A DNA stretch of 62,654 nt from Cytidiella melzeri (Eukaryota; Basidiomycota; Agaricomycetes; Polyporales; Irpicaceae). A program made the translations under genes and the position numbers. Positions 52,410 to 62,654 of this stretch are shown here, one piece after another. How positions within the stretch are numbered: position 1 is the first letter of the stretch; each line of letters begins with the position of its first letter. Below the pieces are notes generated by a model. It was given only the letters and a program-made list of their open reading frames with translations. It had not been told where the DNA came from and ran no database searches. Location: NCBI GenBank assembly GCA_022592445.1, contig JABYQR010000276.1, positions 1-62,654 of the forward strand, read 5' to 3'.

Positions 52410-54155
52410 TTACACTGGATCACCAAAACCTGACATACTTTAGGTATGCCCAGAAGCTGACTCGGAGACAAGCGCAATGGGCGTTATACCTCACGCGATT
52501 TAATTTTGCGCTCTGGCACAAACCCGGAAAGACGATGCTTACCGCAGATCCTCTGTCCAGGAGGCAAGATCATGAAGAGGGGGTAAATTCTGATAACGAG
52601 GACAAAATTCTCCTTAAACCCGAGTTTTTTGCAATCTCTGCTATTGAAAACTCTCATGACTCGCCTATCAACGATGATGAAATCCTAAGACAGGTCAAGG
52701 AAGCACTTATGAACGACGAAGTTACCAAGGACTACCAGCAGTTACTTAATTCTGGTCCTAGGGAGTTAAAGAAATTACTAGAGGAATGTGATTTTGAGAA
52801 CGTATTACTCCTATACCGTGGAAAAGTCTACATCCCCAAAGATCAGAAATTAGATCTGAGATGCCAAATCATCCAGATGCATCACGATCTACCTTCTGCC
52901 AGACATCCCGGTAGATGGAAAACGTATGAACTGATCTCGAGTAACTACTGGTGGCCAGGTTTAACTACCAATGTCAAGAAATATGTGACAGGCTGTGATA
53001 CATGTCAGCGAATGAAAACTTGTCCGCAACAGCCTTATGGACTACTCATGCCTAATCCGGTTCCGGCTAAACTATGGGATGACATGACTATTGACTCCAT
53101 TACTCAGTTACCAGAGTCTGATGACTTCAAAGCTATCTGCGTAGTTGTAGACCGCCTTACCAAAAGGGCGCACTTTTTCCCTATTGTAAACGAGTTCTTG
53201 GCAAAAGATCTTGCAGCTCTACTCTATGAGAGAGTCTGGACCCTTCACGGGTTACCTTTGCAAATCATTTCCGACCGAGGTCCACAATTTGCAGCAGATT
53301 TATTCCAGGAATGGTGTAAAATGCTAGGGATAGAATCTACAATGACTACTGCATATCATCCGCAGACTGATGGTCAAACTGAACGGGTTAATCAAACACT
53401 TGAACAGTATTTGTGTTGTTACGTTGATCAACTACATGACAACTGGGCTAGACTGCTCAGCTCGGCTGAGTTCGCGTACAACAATGCAGTGCACGAGGGA
53501 ACTAAGCACTCACCTTTCTACCTTGAATATGGCAGACACCCTAGAGCTGGTCCAACGCTCACTAAGGACCTGAAAAGGTCTGACATGAATGACATCATGT
53601 GGAACCGCTTGCAAGCTCAAGAGCATGCTAAAGCGGTGTTACAACTTGCAGCTGAACGCATGAAATGGTACTATGACAAGCACGTTCAGAAGGTTCCCTT
53701 CAACAAAGGCGATCAGGTCATTTGGATCTGAGAGACTACCAAAAATCTGGACATAAGCTGTCAGCCAAGTACTATGGCCCATTCAAGATTGCTGAAAAGC
53801 TCTCGCCGGTCACATTCAGACTGGAATGGCCCGAATGTTCACCAAGGATTGTCCTGTACTCCATGCAAGCAAGTTGGTACTGTACAACGAACCTGAATTT
53901 GAAGGCCAAAAGCTGGAGATGCCTCCGCCAGATATCATCAACGAAGAAGAAGAATACAAAGTCAAAAAGATTCTCAAGTCAAGACGTACAGGTCGTGCCA
54001 AAAAGCTTCAGTATTACATATGCTGGAAAGGCTACAGACCGAACGACGAGACATGGGGACCTGTAGATAACATCACGCATGCTCAAGAAGCGATCAAGAG
54101 ATTTTACAACAATCATCCCCGAGCTATTCGCTCAGCTACAATCTACTGTGTATAA
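52410..54155 (+). pseudogene. Gypsy-D RNase H end, integrase and chromodomain
   Basis: The first ~40 codons of the open frame (from 52292) are unrelated. From ~52410 it reads LDHQNLTYFRYAQKLTRRQAQWALYL (RNase H end). The integrase zinc module follows (HHDLPSARHPGRWKTYELIS, CDTCQR), then the core with all three acidic motifs: DSITQLPES, SDRGPQFAADLF and DGQTERVNQTLEQ. The frame stops at 53731. The rest is spread over two other frames: YQKSGHKLSAKYYGPFKI (GPY/F module) and EEYKVKKILKSRRTGRAKKLQYYICWKGY (chromodomain) to 54155. Gag, protease and most of reverse transcriptase are absent. Two frameshifts separate the parts. Confidence 0.88.
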
Positions 54156-54390
54156 GTTACAAACAACACACCAAGGATCATCCACAATCCAATGACGCAA
54201 CCGAGAAGGGTACAAACTAGACTACCATCAGCCAATGAGGTGTGAACCCCGTCAGGGGCGTCGGTAGAAGCCGCTAGAGTCACTTGGAACTGCTTAGGCA
54301 CCCTCTTGACAATGGTGAAAAAGTGGACTCAATGACCAAGGTGTACGTTCAAAACTCTTTGCACGGAGCTCAAAGCAAGAAGGGGGGTAA

Positions 54391-55089
54391 TGTCACAGAT
54401 TTTCAATGTTTCTACAAGACTTGCCTTACCAGGCAACGGTATTATTGGGAATATATAAGCGCTTATCAGGCGCATATCAGGCGCTTATCCGGCGTCTATT
54501 TAGGCACTTATCCAGTGCTTATCCAGCACTTATTAGGCGCTTATTTCAGCGCTTATTCTCAGTGCCTATCAATTGATGCGCTGATGCGCTCCTTTCCTTA
54601 TCTGTGTATCACATGATAGAACTCTCTGGAACCTTGTGGAACATGCTGGAACTATAATGTCATAGTATAGAACATTCCATTAGATGATGTCATAGTTCAT
54701 AGAACCTTCTGGAAAAGTCTAGCCTTGTCTTAGCACAAGCTAGAACAAGTCTAGCCTTGGAGCTGGGTCATGGGGTCAGGTCATGGGGACAATTGCTATT
54801 GGTTGATTATTGAAGTGGCACCACTAGGGCATAGGGCATGCTTAGTAAGGTAGATTACTTTGCTTACTCATGTAGGTATTAGGGGTCTTAGGGTAGTACC
54901 TGGGGTCCTCCCCTTCATGTATATATAGAGACACTCCTGAGGGCATATCCCCTCAGTCTTATCCACTCTGTTGATCAAGGACTACTCTGTACTCCCCAGT
55001 ACTCACTCTCACCACCACTCTACTCTCTATCTCATTATCTCCCCCTCCAGTTTAACAACTGCCTGGTGAGTGTAACCTTAACTGTTACA
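54391..55089 (+). repeat. Gypsy-D 3' LTR (699 bp)
   Basis: Starts TGTCACAGATTTTC right after a purine tract (AAGGGGGG-TAA, 54380-54390) and ends TTAACTGTTACA. It matches the solo LTR at 13376-14100. It includes an array of GCGCTTAT-type units (54457-54565), GTATATATAG at ~54919-54928, and a GTGAGT donor-like site 25 nt before its end. Confidence 0.9.
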
Positions 55090-55129
55090 GTTGCCGCCAT
55101 TGACGTTGCAAGCCGGAAGGGGTTGTTAG

Positions 55130-55740
55130 AGCTCATGATCACTGGTTGATAAGGTCAGCTTTGTGTACCATTGCTTGTATCCTCTTGCCACCAGTGATGA
55201 CGTAGACGTCAAGACTCTCGTCACCGCGTTTGTTGTATAGATATGAGGAGAATGTTCCAAAGGGAAGCTTTGTCCCGTGGCTCATACGAGCGAGACCCTA
55301 TGTGATGAATTGAAATGTTAGTCGCATGTTTGAACCTCTATGATGTGTTTAGGCGTACCCAAGGTGCATCGACAACACTTTTGCATGGAAAGTGCCCAGT
55401 GCTGGCGTGGCCCTTGACGTATGAGGTTGCCGTGGTTGAGATCTGCTGCGTCATCATGTACGGATTGACGACTGCCCACGGGAACCGTCAAGACAAAGTC
55501 CGTGCGGTTGTCGAGGAGTGTGGAGGTAACATTGGTAGTGATAGTGGGGGCAGCGGCAGTGGTGGTGGCGTCAGCGACAGTTGTTGTTGTTGTCGCAATG
55601 TCAGTAGTGTTGATGCTACTATTGGTGTAGAGGTGGTAGTGGTGGTGGTCGCAGTGGTGGTAGTTGTGATGGGGGTGCACACGGTGTGAAGGTAAGAGCG
55701 CCTACGCTGCCAATTTTGTGAGTTGGTAGCATAGCGCACT
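55130..55740 (-). pseudogene. Unidentified intron-bearing gene fragment
   Basis: The minus strand reads ARMSHGTKLPFGTFSSYLYNKRGDE and LDVYVITGGKRIQAMVHKADL (~55150-55295). It is preceded by an intron with donor GTACGC, branch GACTAAC and acceptor CACATAG (~55297-55356), then an exon reading SYVKGHASTGHFPC. Further upstream is a Thr/Pro/Leu-rich low-complexity stretch (55500-55690). I do not recognise the protein. A stop follows LINQ at ~55150. It is probably a host-gene or element exon remnant. Confidence 0.35.
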
Positions 55741-56620
55741 TCACCTACGTACCTTCATTGCACACCAACAAGGAGGTGCATAGAGGCTGCTGCCTGAGCA
55801 ACATAGCACGGCGCAGCCCCACAAACAACCTCCGTGGTGTTGTCAAAGCTCTCGCTTTGCACACAGCTGCGCCAGAAAGACTAGTGCCAGCATAGCTCGA
55901 GTCATTAACGGAGCTACAAGTCTGCACCTTCTCTGTGTCCATCAAGTCATCCAAGTTGACGGTTTACCGATCCACTGGCAGTGGACCATGTTGCAGCGCG
56001 CTTTGACGCCCTCGGTGCACGCATTCATGGTCTGCTGTGAGTTGGGTCTCAGGAGCTTTCTATGCTATGGCAGGTGGTTACATTAGTGGGTGTTCATGTA
56101 TTGTGCAATGTCTGATCCTGCGTACCTGTTCCCCCTTCACGCAGCTCGTCACTATACCTATGTTCCAGCAGTTTGGCGCAGTGTCACTGATATATCAGTA
56201 CACAGCATATTTGAGATTGCACAATATGAGTCACTCACAATCTGATGTTTATGGCAAATCCATCACTCAGAACAGCATGTAGTGTAGAATGACATTTTGT
56301 GCCATGGTCTTGCAAGCGGCCTCAGACAGCGGGAGACGGAGAACAAGTAGTAGTGGTGGGTACAGTGCAGTATAGTATGGAACGGAAAGAGGCGGCCCAA
56401 GTTAGCCCTCGAGTTGCATCCTGGTGACCAGTGCCTGATACTGCATGCCATGACCTCCTCACTCCCTTCAAATTTGCCTCTGCCCTCTCGCTATTTGTTG
56501 CTCGACTGGGCAACTTGTTCTCTCATCAAAACGGCATCAAGACCACCTATACACACGGCCAGCTTTGGGCACCGTCAGCTTCACACTTTGTCTTTCCCCG
56601 CTACGCTCGACTCGATAGCC
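55741..56620. other. No recognised gene
   Basis: Short frames only; none has recognisable motifs. The 5' end of the adjacent hAT element presumably lies here, but I could not identify its terminal inverted repeat. Confidence 0.4.
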
Positions 56621-56624
56621 TGCC

Positions 56625-59530
56625 ATGCCGTGCTCAAACAAGCAGACCAGGCCCCGCAAAGGAGCTCAAACAGCAGATAGAAAAAGTGACAACAAGGATG
56701 CAGCAGGGACCAACGCCTTAGGCAGGACTTCAAGCCCTGAGTCTCTTGTGGTTGAGAAGCAGTCCGCCTTCAACCTCAAATGGAAGGTGGCTGAGTGCAC
56801 CAACAAAGAGGTTCTTGGTGAATTCATTCATTGAATTGACACACGCACATAGCATCTGACAACGAGAAATGTAGCTGCGCAAAGTCAAACTTGGGAGTCC
56901 AATTTGTACACACATTTCTGGCATCCAGAGATTGTTGTCGAGAAAGGCAATGTCAAGTACAAATTTGTCTGCAAGCTAAAGTATGTACTCTTGTTCTATT
57001 CTCTACGCAAAGCGGCGACAATTGACGAGAACACAGTCCATCAATCTCAGTTGTGCAACACCGTACTGACGCGTCAACTGGAAACTTGAGCCATCACATA
57101 CAGTCATGCTCACCAGCGGTTGCTCCTGCAGATCAGAGCATTGCAGTGTTCGCTCATGGTACGGCATATAGCAAACCACAACTGCGCTCTCTCGTGGCTC
57201 TATGGGTTGCTCGTTGCCATTGCCCCTTCAATATTGTCAAGAATCCCGAATTCCACGCCATCATATCAATGTTGTACGCCAAAGCCAAAGTTCCAGGCCC
57301 CAGTACTGTGTGGCGGGACATGCGCAAGATTTTCAATCTCATGCGCGTGCATATTGACAAAATGCTGCAGGACTATCCCAGCCGCCTTCACCTTTGCCTC
57401 AATGGATGGACGCCACCCAACGTCTACTCTTTCCTTGGTGTTACCATCCATCATGTCATTGAAGGGAATATAGCCATGTTTGTACTTAATTTCATTCGGT
57501 ATGCATTTCTTCTTATACTCCGCTGCACCCAAATATGGCCTGATAGGTGGGATTCAGGCTGACAAAAGGTCACACTGGCGTGTATCTCGCAGAGGCGCTC
57601 ACAAGCTGTCTGAAGTCTCTCTGTATTGAGAAGAAGGTAAGCATTGTATTGATAACTGGCCACATTGTTTTGACGCTTAACAGATCAAAAAAGCTGCTGG
57701 GAATTACGTGTGACAACATGTCAAACAATGATACCATGATATCAGAGCTTGAGTCCCTTGACGGACTAAACTCAGCGCAAACTGGAGTGAGGTGCTTCGC
57801 GCACATCCTCAACCTTGTAGTCAAAGTAAGCATATTCTATATACCATGGACAGTCGCTTATATGTTGCAGGCCATCATTTTAGGATTCACACAAAAACAG
57901 ACTAAAAGCGGTTGCTCTGAGATCCTACCAGTGAGGTGGATGATGACACAATAGCCGGTGAATAAGACGATCTAGACGAAGAAAGCGAGGGCGACCATGG
58001 TGCTGATGACAACAACGATGACAGTGACACCGAGGTGTATCAGCTTGACCCGGTGCGCAAAGCTGCCAACCAGGAAGAGATTGAAGATATCAACAACACC
58101 GTCGAGAGTCAATTTGCTCTTGATGATGATGAAGAAGAAATTGGAAGATTTGCAGTAACAAAGGTACGGAGCTATATAGCCTAGCTCGAGTCTCATCATG
58201 GCACGAGAAACTCACAAGGTGCTTATACAGCTCAAGGAACTTGCCAAGCGTATATTCCATTTGCCGGCTTTGCAAGAAGACCTCAAGATAAATTGCAAAC
58301 GTGTGGAGATACCTTTCAAGCTTCCAATCCGTGCTATCAACACGCGGTGAAATTCTCTCGCTTGTGCTATTGACAGAGCTCTCCAGCTGCGACCTGCGTT
58401 GGAGAAAACATTTGGCATGGCTAAATGGGACAAGGACGGGAAGCAGGGGCTACAGCATCAGTGACTGTCTGTAAACGAGTGGGCTGTATTGAGTGAGCTT
58501 AGTGTGCTGCTGGGCATAAGTACCATTTTGAGATTATGATGCTACAACTAAGTCAGCCACCCGCAGAATTATTTTGACACAACAAACCGCATATTGCAAA
58601 CCAATACACCTCTCTTGCATGAAGCATCCCAGTCATAGACATACTTACTGTTGCACTCAAAGACATGGCGGAGAATGTGTCTGCATCAGGTGTTGTCCAC
58701 TTGGCAGCTGCTCGAGGCCTTCAGGTGCTGAACAAGTACTACTCCAAAACTGATGACTTTGTAATGTATTGCCTGGCCATGAGTGAGTACCTCGGAGAGT
58801 CAGATGTTTCTTATTAGCTGTTTCTAATTGTGTTTTCCTTGCAGTGCTCCACCCTTGGTACAAGATGAAGTATTTCCGAAATATGAAGTGGCCTGCTGAA
58901 TGGATTCACACGGCAGAGGACCTTCTGCGGGAGCAGTGGCAAAGCAACTATAGGACCTCCAACCCAGCATTGGATAACCGTGACACCTTGCAACCAATGC
59001 CGGCAGTTTGGACCGCTCCAGTACGTTTTCAATCTTTGAGAGGACTTAGAATTGACTTGTTGGATGTTTCTGTAGCCTAGATGTTGACGAACAAACAATT
59101 GCTTTGCAGAACTTGATCAATACGGGCGAAATAGCAATGCTATCAATGTTCTCAATGACCATCTTCAGTTGTCGTGCCTCATTGATGTCAACAATTCTTT
59201 GCAGCATTGGAATGGCATTTTAGTGTCCAGCAACAATATGCACAAGCAGACACTTGTGCAAATGGCCATTGACTTCTTGTCTGCACCGGCTTTGTCAACC
59301 AATGTCAAGCGTGCTTTCTCACGTGGTGGCCTCACTGTCTCGAAACAGCGTCATTCTCTGAACAATGAGTCTACTCATGCTGCAACTTTTCTGAGTTCAT
59401 GAGCTTCTATTCCGGGTGTCATACCTGAGGAGGAGATACTACAGGTCCATCAAGATAAAAACAAACGGCCAAAGAAGGGCAAAGAAAAGGCTATTGCTGT
59501 AGATACTGATGTACATGTTGTCAAAGATTA
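56625..59530 (+). pseudogene. hAT-family transposase with introns, degenerate
   Basis: A basic N-terminus (56625-56830) is followed by a BED-type zinc finger (NLYTHFWHPEIVVEKGNVKYKFVC; STGNLSHHIQSC, ~56900-57100). The catalytic region follows: WRDMRKIFNLMRVHIDKML, LHLCLNGWTPPNVYSFLGVT, KKLLGITCDNMSNNDTMI and GVRCFAHILNLVVK. Then an acidic stretch, LKELAKRIFHLPAL, TR-NSLACAIDRALQLRPAL (a stop replaces the usual Trp), LHPWYKMKYF and the C-terminal dimerisation motif MAIDFLSAPALSTNVKRAFSRGGLTVSKQRHSL. Introns with good signals lie at 57499-57557, 57637-57683 and 57826-57870. Stops and frameshifts (for example at 57952 and 59400) inactivate it. It would otherwise perform cut-and-paste transposition. 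Confidence 0.82.
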
Positions 59531-60480
59531 AATTCATTCTTTCTTTTGCTTACCCACAGGTGGACCCGCAGGTATCATACTTCTCAGATGGCTGACCCGC
59601 ACCTGTAGCCAACCTGCACCACAGGTATGTGCTACCCATGAGTCAATATACCTGTGGGTTGTTGTGAGGGTTAACCCATGAGTGACTATAGGTAACCTGC
59701 AGCCGTGCTATGCTTTAAAGTAGAGAAACCAGACAAAGACTACAGATATAGACAAGGGCCCAGATGCCAGTGGGCTTAGCACAAGAGGAAAGAGGCAGAA
59801 GTGAGTGAGTGAGTGTCATATGAGTGTGAACAGTGAAATAAAATGAGCATGAGACAACATTGAGCAGGAACCTGCTGTGGATCACCCCTCAAATTAGGGT
59901 TCCGTCAGTAAGTCAATATTAACAAACACGTGTCAGTAAATGGTGTTAGAAACATGTAAGAAACATGTTTCTAACACCGAGGGCACGGACCAGCAAAAAT
60001 GTCATGTATATAAATGTTGGAAAATGTTGGAAATGCTACAGATTCTGAGAGGTCTGTGGAATCAACAACAAGCCCTCAGTGCAAGGGCTGGGTGGACTTT
60101 ATCACCTCAGAAGCGGTGCTTAGCAAATACCATTGAATATTCCAACTGGGGTGTATTTGATGATTACCATTGGATACCAATATCCTCCCTTCATGACATG
60201 TAGTCAAGAGTCACTTACTAGCTTGAAGATTTCCTTTTGCTTAGAACTGGAGCTTTTGTGTTTGAAGAGGACTGGGTGCTGGCATTCAGGTGGCTGCAGA
60301 AGCTGGTGTGAACAATATCAATGATTTAGAAGCCTGTGGCAGAAACAAACCATCATAGACAGATTGATCTCCCTGCTAGTTACAAACACCTCAATCACTG
60401 AAATAATTAAAGCCGGTCGAATGTATTCAACACGTCTAGAGGCAGGGATGGATGCGCAGTCGTAATCCCACTTGCCGTCG
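59531..60480. other. Probable hAT 3' non-coding end, then unrecognised sequence
   Basis: 59555-59715 has repeated CACAGGT/ACCTGTGG and CCCATGAGT motifs in both orientations, like subterminal repeats of hAT elements. An 87-codon frame (59940-60203) has no recognisable motif. A 16-bp palindrome lies at 59942-59978. Confidence 0.4.
59942..59978. repeat. Perfect 16-bp inverted repeat (hairpin)
   Basis: Arms GGTGTTAGAAACATGT (59942-59957) and its exact complement (59963-59978) are separated by 5 nt. Confidence 0.9.
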
Positions 60481-60485
60481 TAAGG

Positions 60486-60670
60486 ACCTAAGACACACGA
60501 GCGAAGCGAGTTAATCCAGGTGCGAAAGAGAAAGAGCACGATTGCATAATGACTGTACCTAAGACACACGAGCGAAGCGAGTTAACTATAGGTACAGGCT
60601 GTGAGCATATTGCATATGTGAGGGACAACGAAGAATACTCACTCCAGGTGCGAAAGAGAAAGAGCACGAT
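60486..60670. repeat. Two interleaved direct repeats
   Basis: Repeat 1 (29 bp, starting ACCTAAGACACACGAG) is at 60486-60514 and 60557-60585. Repeat 2 (28 bp, starting TCCAGGTGCGAAAGAG) is at 60515-60542 and 60643-60670. A GGTATATAAG box follows at ~60693. It resembles a regulatory or LTR segment that has been partly duplicated. Confidence 0.85.
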
Positions 60671-61189
60671 GGAGTGTCAGGAGCGGGGGCGAAGGTATAT
60701 AAGACAGAGCCCTCAGGCGACCCAAAAAGGAAAATCTGTGATACAGATGTGTCCGCGTGAAGAAAGAACAATAGAGCGACCATATACGGAAAACAAAAGA
60801 GAGTCCGGTAATTACTAGTCCGTGAGCCGGAGCTGAAAAGCCATTAATAATATCAGCACTGACCAGAAGAGAATAGACAGTGATATTGACACACAGATTA
60901 TCAGCTCATTCACCCAATACACCTTGAATGCTGTCAAATATTGACCATCGTATTTCTCTGGTTGTTGTGCAATTTACTCAAACAAATGATTTACTAAGCC
61001 TATGCCATCAGGACCACTTGTAACAAGTGCCAACTGCTGCTTCTCAATACTCTGGAATACATGCACCCAGGCCCAGTCAACTGAGTACCATGGATAAAAA
61101 GTGAGAGTTGATAGAGGCTTACAACTTTGTGTAGATAAGAAGCTCTGAGGTGTTTGTGTACATATGCAGTCTGGGAGAGGCAGTTCAGA

Positions 61190-61790
61190 CAACTAAGGTA
61201 ACTACACAACACTATGAAACTTGTATGGGTACCTGAGCAGTGCAACACAGAGGCAATCCAAAAGATGAAGCTACCTAACTATACAACATCTTCAAACTTA
61301 TAGATGCATGAGCAGTGCAAAAAATAGGGAACAGGCTGTATAAGTGGAGAGACAAAGATGAAACAAACATAGCTAGAACATTATAAAACTTGTATGAGTA
61401 CATAAGCAGTGCAAAAAGGGGCAGTGTAGATGGTCAAGGGAGCTACACAATACTAAAAACTGTGTATGGATACATGAGCAGTGCAAAATGTAGACAACAG
61501 GCTGTACAGGTGAGGAAAACAAAGATCAATCAAACATAGCTGCAACACTATGAAACATGTATGAACACATGAGCAGTGCAAGACAGAGGCAGTACAAATG
61601 ATTAAGGTAGCTACATAATATGAAAACTTGTCTATCATTCCACAAGCAGTGCAAAATATAGGGAACAGTATGTATAAGTGGAGAGACAAAGTCCAAGCAA
61701 ACATAGCTTCAGCAAGGTCAAAATTGTATGAGTACATGAGCAGTGCAAAACAAAGGCAGCACAAATGATTAAGATAGCTATGCAGCATTG
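61190..61790. repeat. Satellite-like array, ~168-bp dimer units
   Basis: The motif GAGCAGTGCAA (or AAGCAGTGCAA) occurs at about 61235, 61310, 61405, 61476, 61571, 61645 and 61738. Spacings alternate between ~73 and ~95 bp, giving a higher-order unit of ~168 bp, just over three copies. Confidence 0.8.
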
Positions 61791-61803
61791 AAAAACTGTG
61801 TAG

Positions 61804-62399
61804 ATGGTGGATTGGAAGAAGCAACATTGTAATGATGCTGCATACCCTCTTCTTGGGCAGCTTACAGCTCTACAAGCATCACTAGAGCTAAAGCGACAGC
61901 TTGAAGCTTACTGGCGTCATGAATTCCCATTTGATCGAGAGCTGTCTGGAAAATCTACACTGGAGTGGTGGGAAGATCTTCAACATCCCTGTGATGCTCG
62001 TGTACTTGCAGTATGTCTTCTTGAGCAACATTGGCTTTCATCATACTAATCATAGCAAAGATGGTCAGCATCAAGATCTTTTCAGTTCTGGTGAACTCAA
62101 TGCCTGATGAGCAAACTGGATCCAAATTCACATGGCTGGATTCTCCCCTTTGGGGAAATCAACATGAACAGACATTGGTTGATATGATTCAAGTAGGTCA
62201 GTACTACACATGCAAGGTATGCAGAGTTATTATGTGTCATGAATTGGCCTATATATTATTTTACAGAATGACACTGGACCAGTTCTTTGCATTCCAAGGT
62301 TTCCACCAGCTGTCAAATTCCGTGATATCAACAAGGACCTCCTTCAAGAAGTTCAAGGAGAAGATTTGCACTCTCTTGCAAATACTGATGATAAGAATA

Positions 62400-62434
<35 letters not shown>

Positions 62435-62533
62435 AATGATGATGATGAGACAAATGACAATGGCAATGGAGATGATGACGAACTTGACCAGCCATTTGGC
62501 ACAAACACCACAGTCTCATTTGGAAAGTGTTAA
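61804..62533 (+). pseudogene. hAT-like transposase C-terminus with poly-Asp tail
   Basis: Exon 1 reads LELKRQLEAYWRHEFPFDRE and STLEWWEDL, part of a hAT dimerisation domain, to ~62009. A probable intron follows (GTATGT ... TACTAATC ... CATAG, ~62010-62054). Exon 2 (KIFSVLVNSMPDEQTGSKFTW, ETLVDMIQVGQ-like QTLVDMIQVGQYY) runs to ~62217; a second intron has donor GTATGC and acceptor TTACAG (62218-62268). Exon 3 (NDTGPVLCIPRFPPAVKFRDI) leads into about eleven consecutive Asp codons and an acidic tail ending at TAA 62531-62533. The exon 1-2 junction needs a one-base adjustment, so either the splice site or the gene is imperfect. The N-terminal part is not present upstream. Confidence 0.6.
62401..62449 (+). 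repeat. (GAT)n trinucleotide repeat
   Basis: A near-perfect GAT run of ~16 units with one AAT interruption. It lies in the Asp-coding frame of the hAT-like exon 3. Confidence 0.9.
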
Positions 62534-62654
62534 GACCGACTATCGTCAAGGGACAAGTTGTCAGGTCAGAACCCCTTGGTGTAACTACACTCAAGGTTTG
62601 ATGATGGTCTAGGCCGCGCGGTTGCTGTCAAGCACAGTGGCAGACAGATGATGG

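Noticed and set aside
55315..55689. Plus-strand ORF with Gly- and Val-rich low complexity
   Set aside because: It is the shadow of a low-complexity ACC/CAC repeat; the minus strand reads more like coding exons.
62031..62612. Plus-strand ORF with a run of Met residues
   Set aside because: The Met run is the (GAT)n repeat in a shifted frame; the Asp frame fits the spliced exon better.
1..62654. tRNA, rRNA or other structured RNA genes
   Set aside because: No cloverleaf-like sequence with A and B boxes or conserved rRNA block was noticed on reading. A covariance-model search was not possible here.

Overview
This window looks like transposon-rich DNA from a filamentous basidiomycete, most likely an Agaricomycete. 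The evidence is Plavaka-type and Tnp2-like transposase remnants, hAT elements, chromodomain Ty3/gypsy elements, Ty1/copia elements, and many 45-72 nt introns with GTRAGN donors, CTNAY-like branch points and CAG/TAG acceptors. I found no intact host gene. The only host-derived genes I can suggest are two broken, intron-bearing fragments on the minus strand: one resembling the INO80 subunit Ies1 (about 6276-6925, possibly to 7425) and one unidentified (about 55130-55740). Family names are from recalled motifs, not database searches.

Layout, left to right: (1) the 3' part of a Plavaka transposase (1-1340), then a frameshifted Ty1/copia element, copia-1 (1417-~6209). (2) The Ies1-like fragment. 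(3) A full-length, decayed minus-strand Ty3/gypsy element, Gypsy-A1 (7783-18539, TSD GTAAG), which contains a non-autonomous Helitron-like element (8811-11032) and a solo LTR of another family (13376-14100, TSD GTAAC). (4) Simple tandem repeats (19409-19772) and a decayed copia-2 (20262-23025). (5) A Tnp2-like transposase pseudogene (23355-29208), interrupted by a second Helitron-like copy (24078-26874) that itself contains a solo Gypsy-B LTR (25957-26713, TSD CCATA). (6) A truncated Gypsy-A2 (29214-31841) holding a solo Gypsy-B LTR (30301-31057, TSD TCTAG). (7) Gypsy-C (31842-36232), with unusual reading frames after pol. (8) A Helitron helicase/peptidase gene (37815-48195, 3' terminus 48311) split by a young, complete Gypsy-B (38374-46177, TSD CTGTA, LTRs differing at 6 of 758 positions). 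(9) Gypsy-E (48312-52034, minus) and Gypsy-D (about 52410-55089, plus). (10) A hAT transposase pseudogene (56625-59530), a repeat-rich stretch with a ~168-bp satellite, and a second hAT-like C-terminus with an acidic tail (61804-62533).

The most interesting feature is in the LTR leaders. Gypsy-A and Gypsy-B each carry an intron-like segment just downstream of the LTR TATA box. The last 20-21 nt of the upstream exon are repeated exactly at the intron's 3' end. Both families carry a second intron just before gag. Copia-1 has an LTR intron too, and next to it lies what looks like a spliced copy of the same sequence. The Helitron-like family shows inverted terminal motifs of the Helentron/Helitron2 type, shared by the helicase-encoding copy and two non-autonomous copies.
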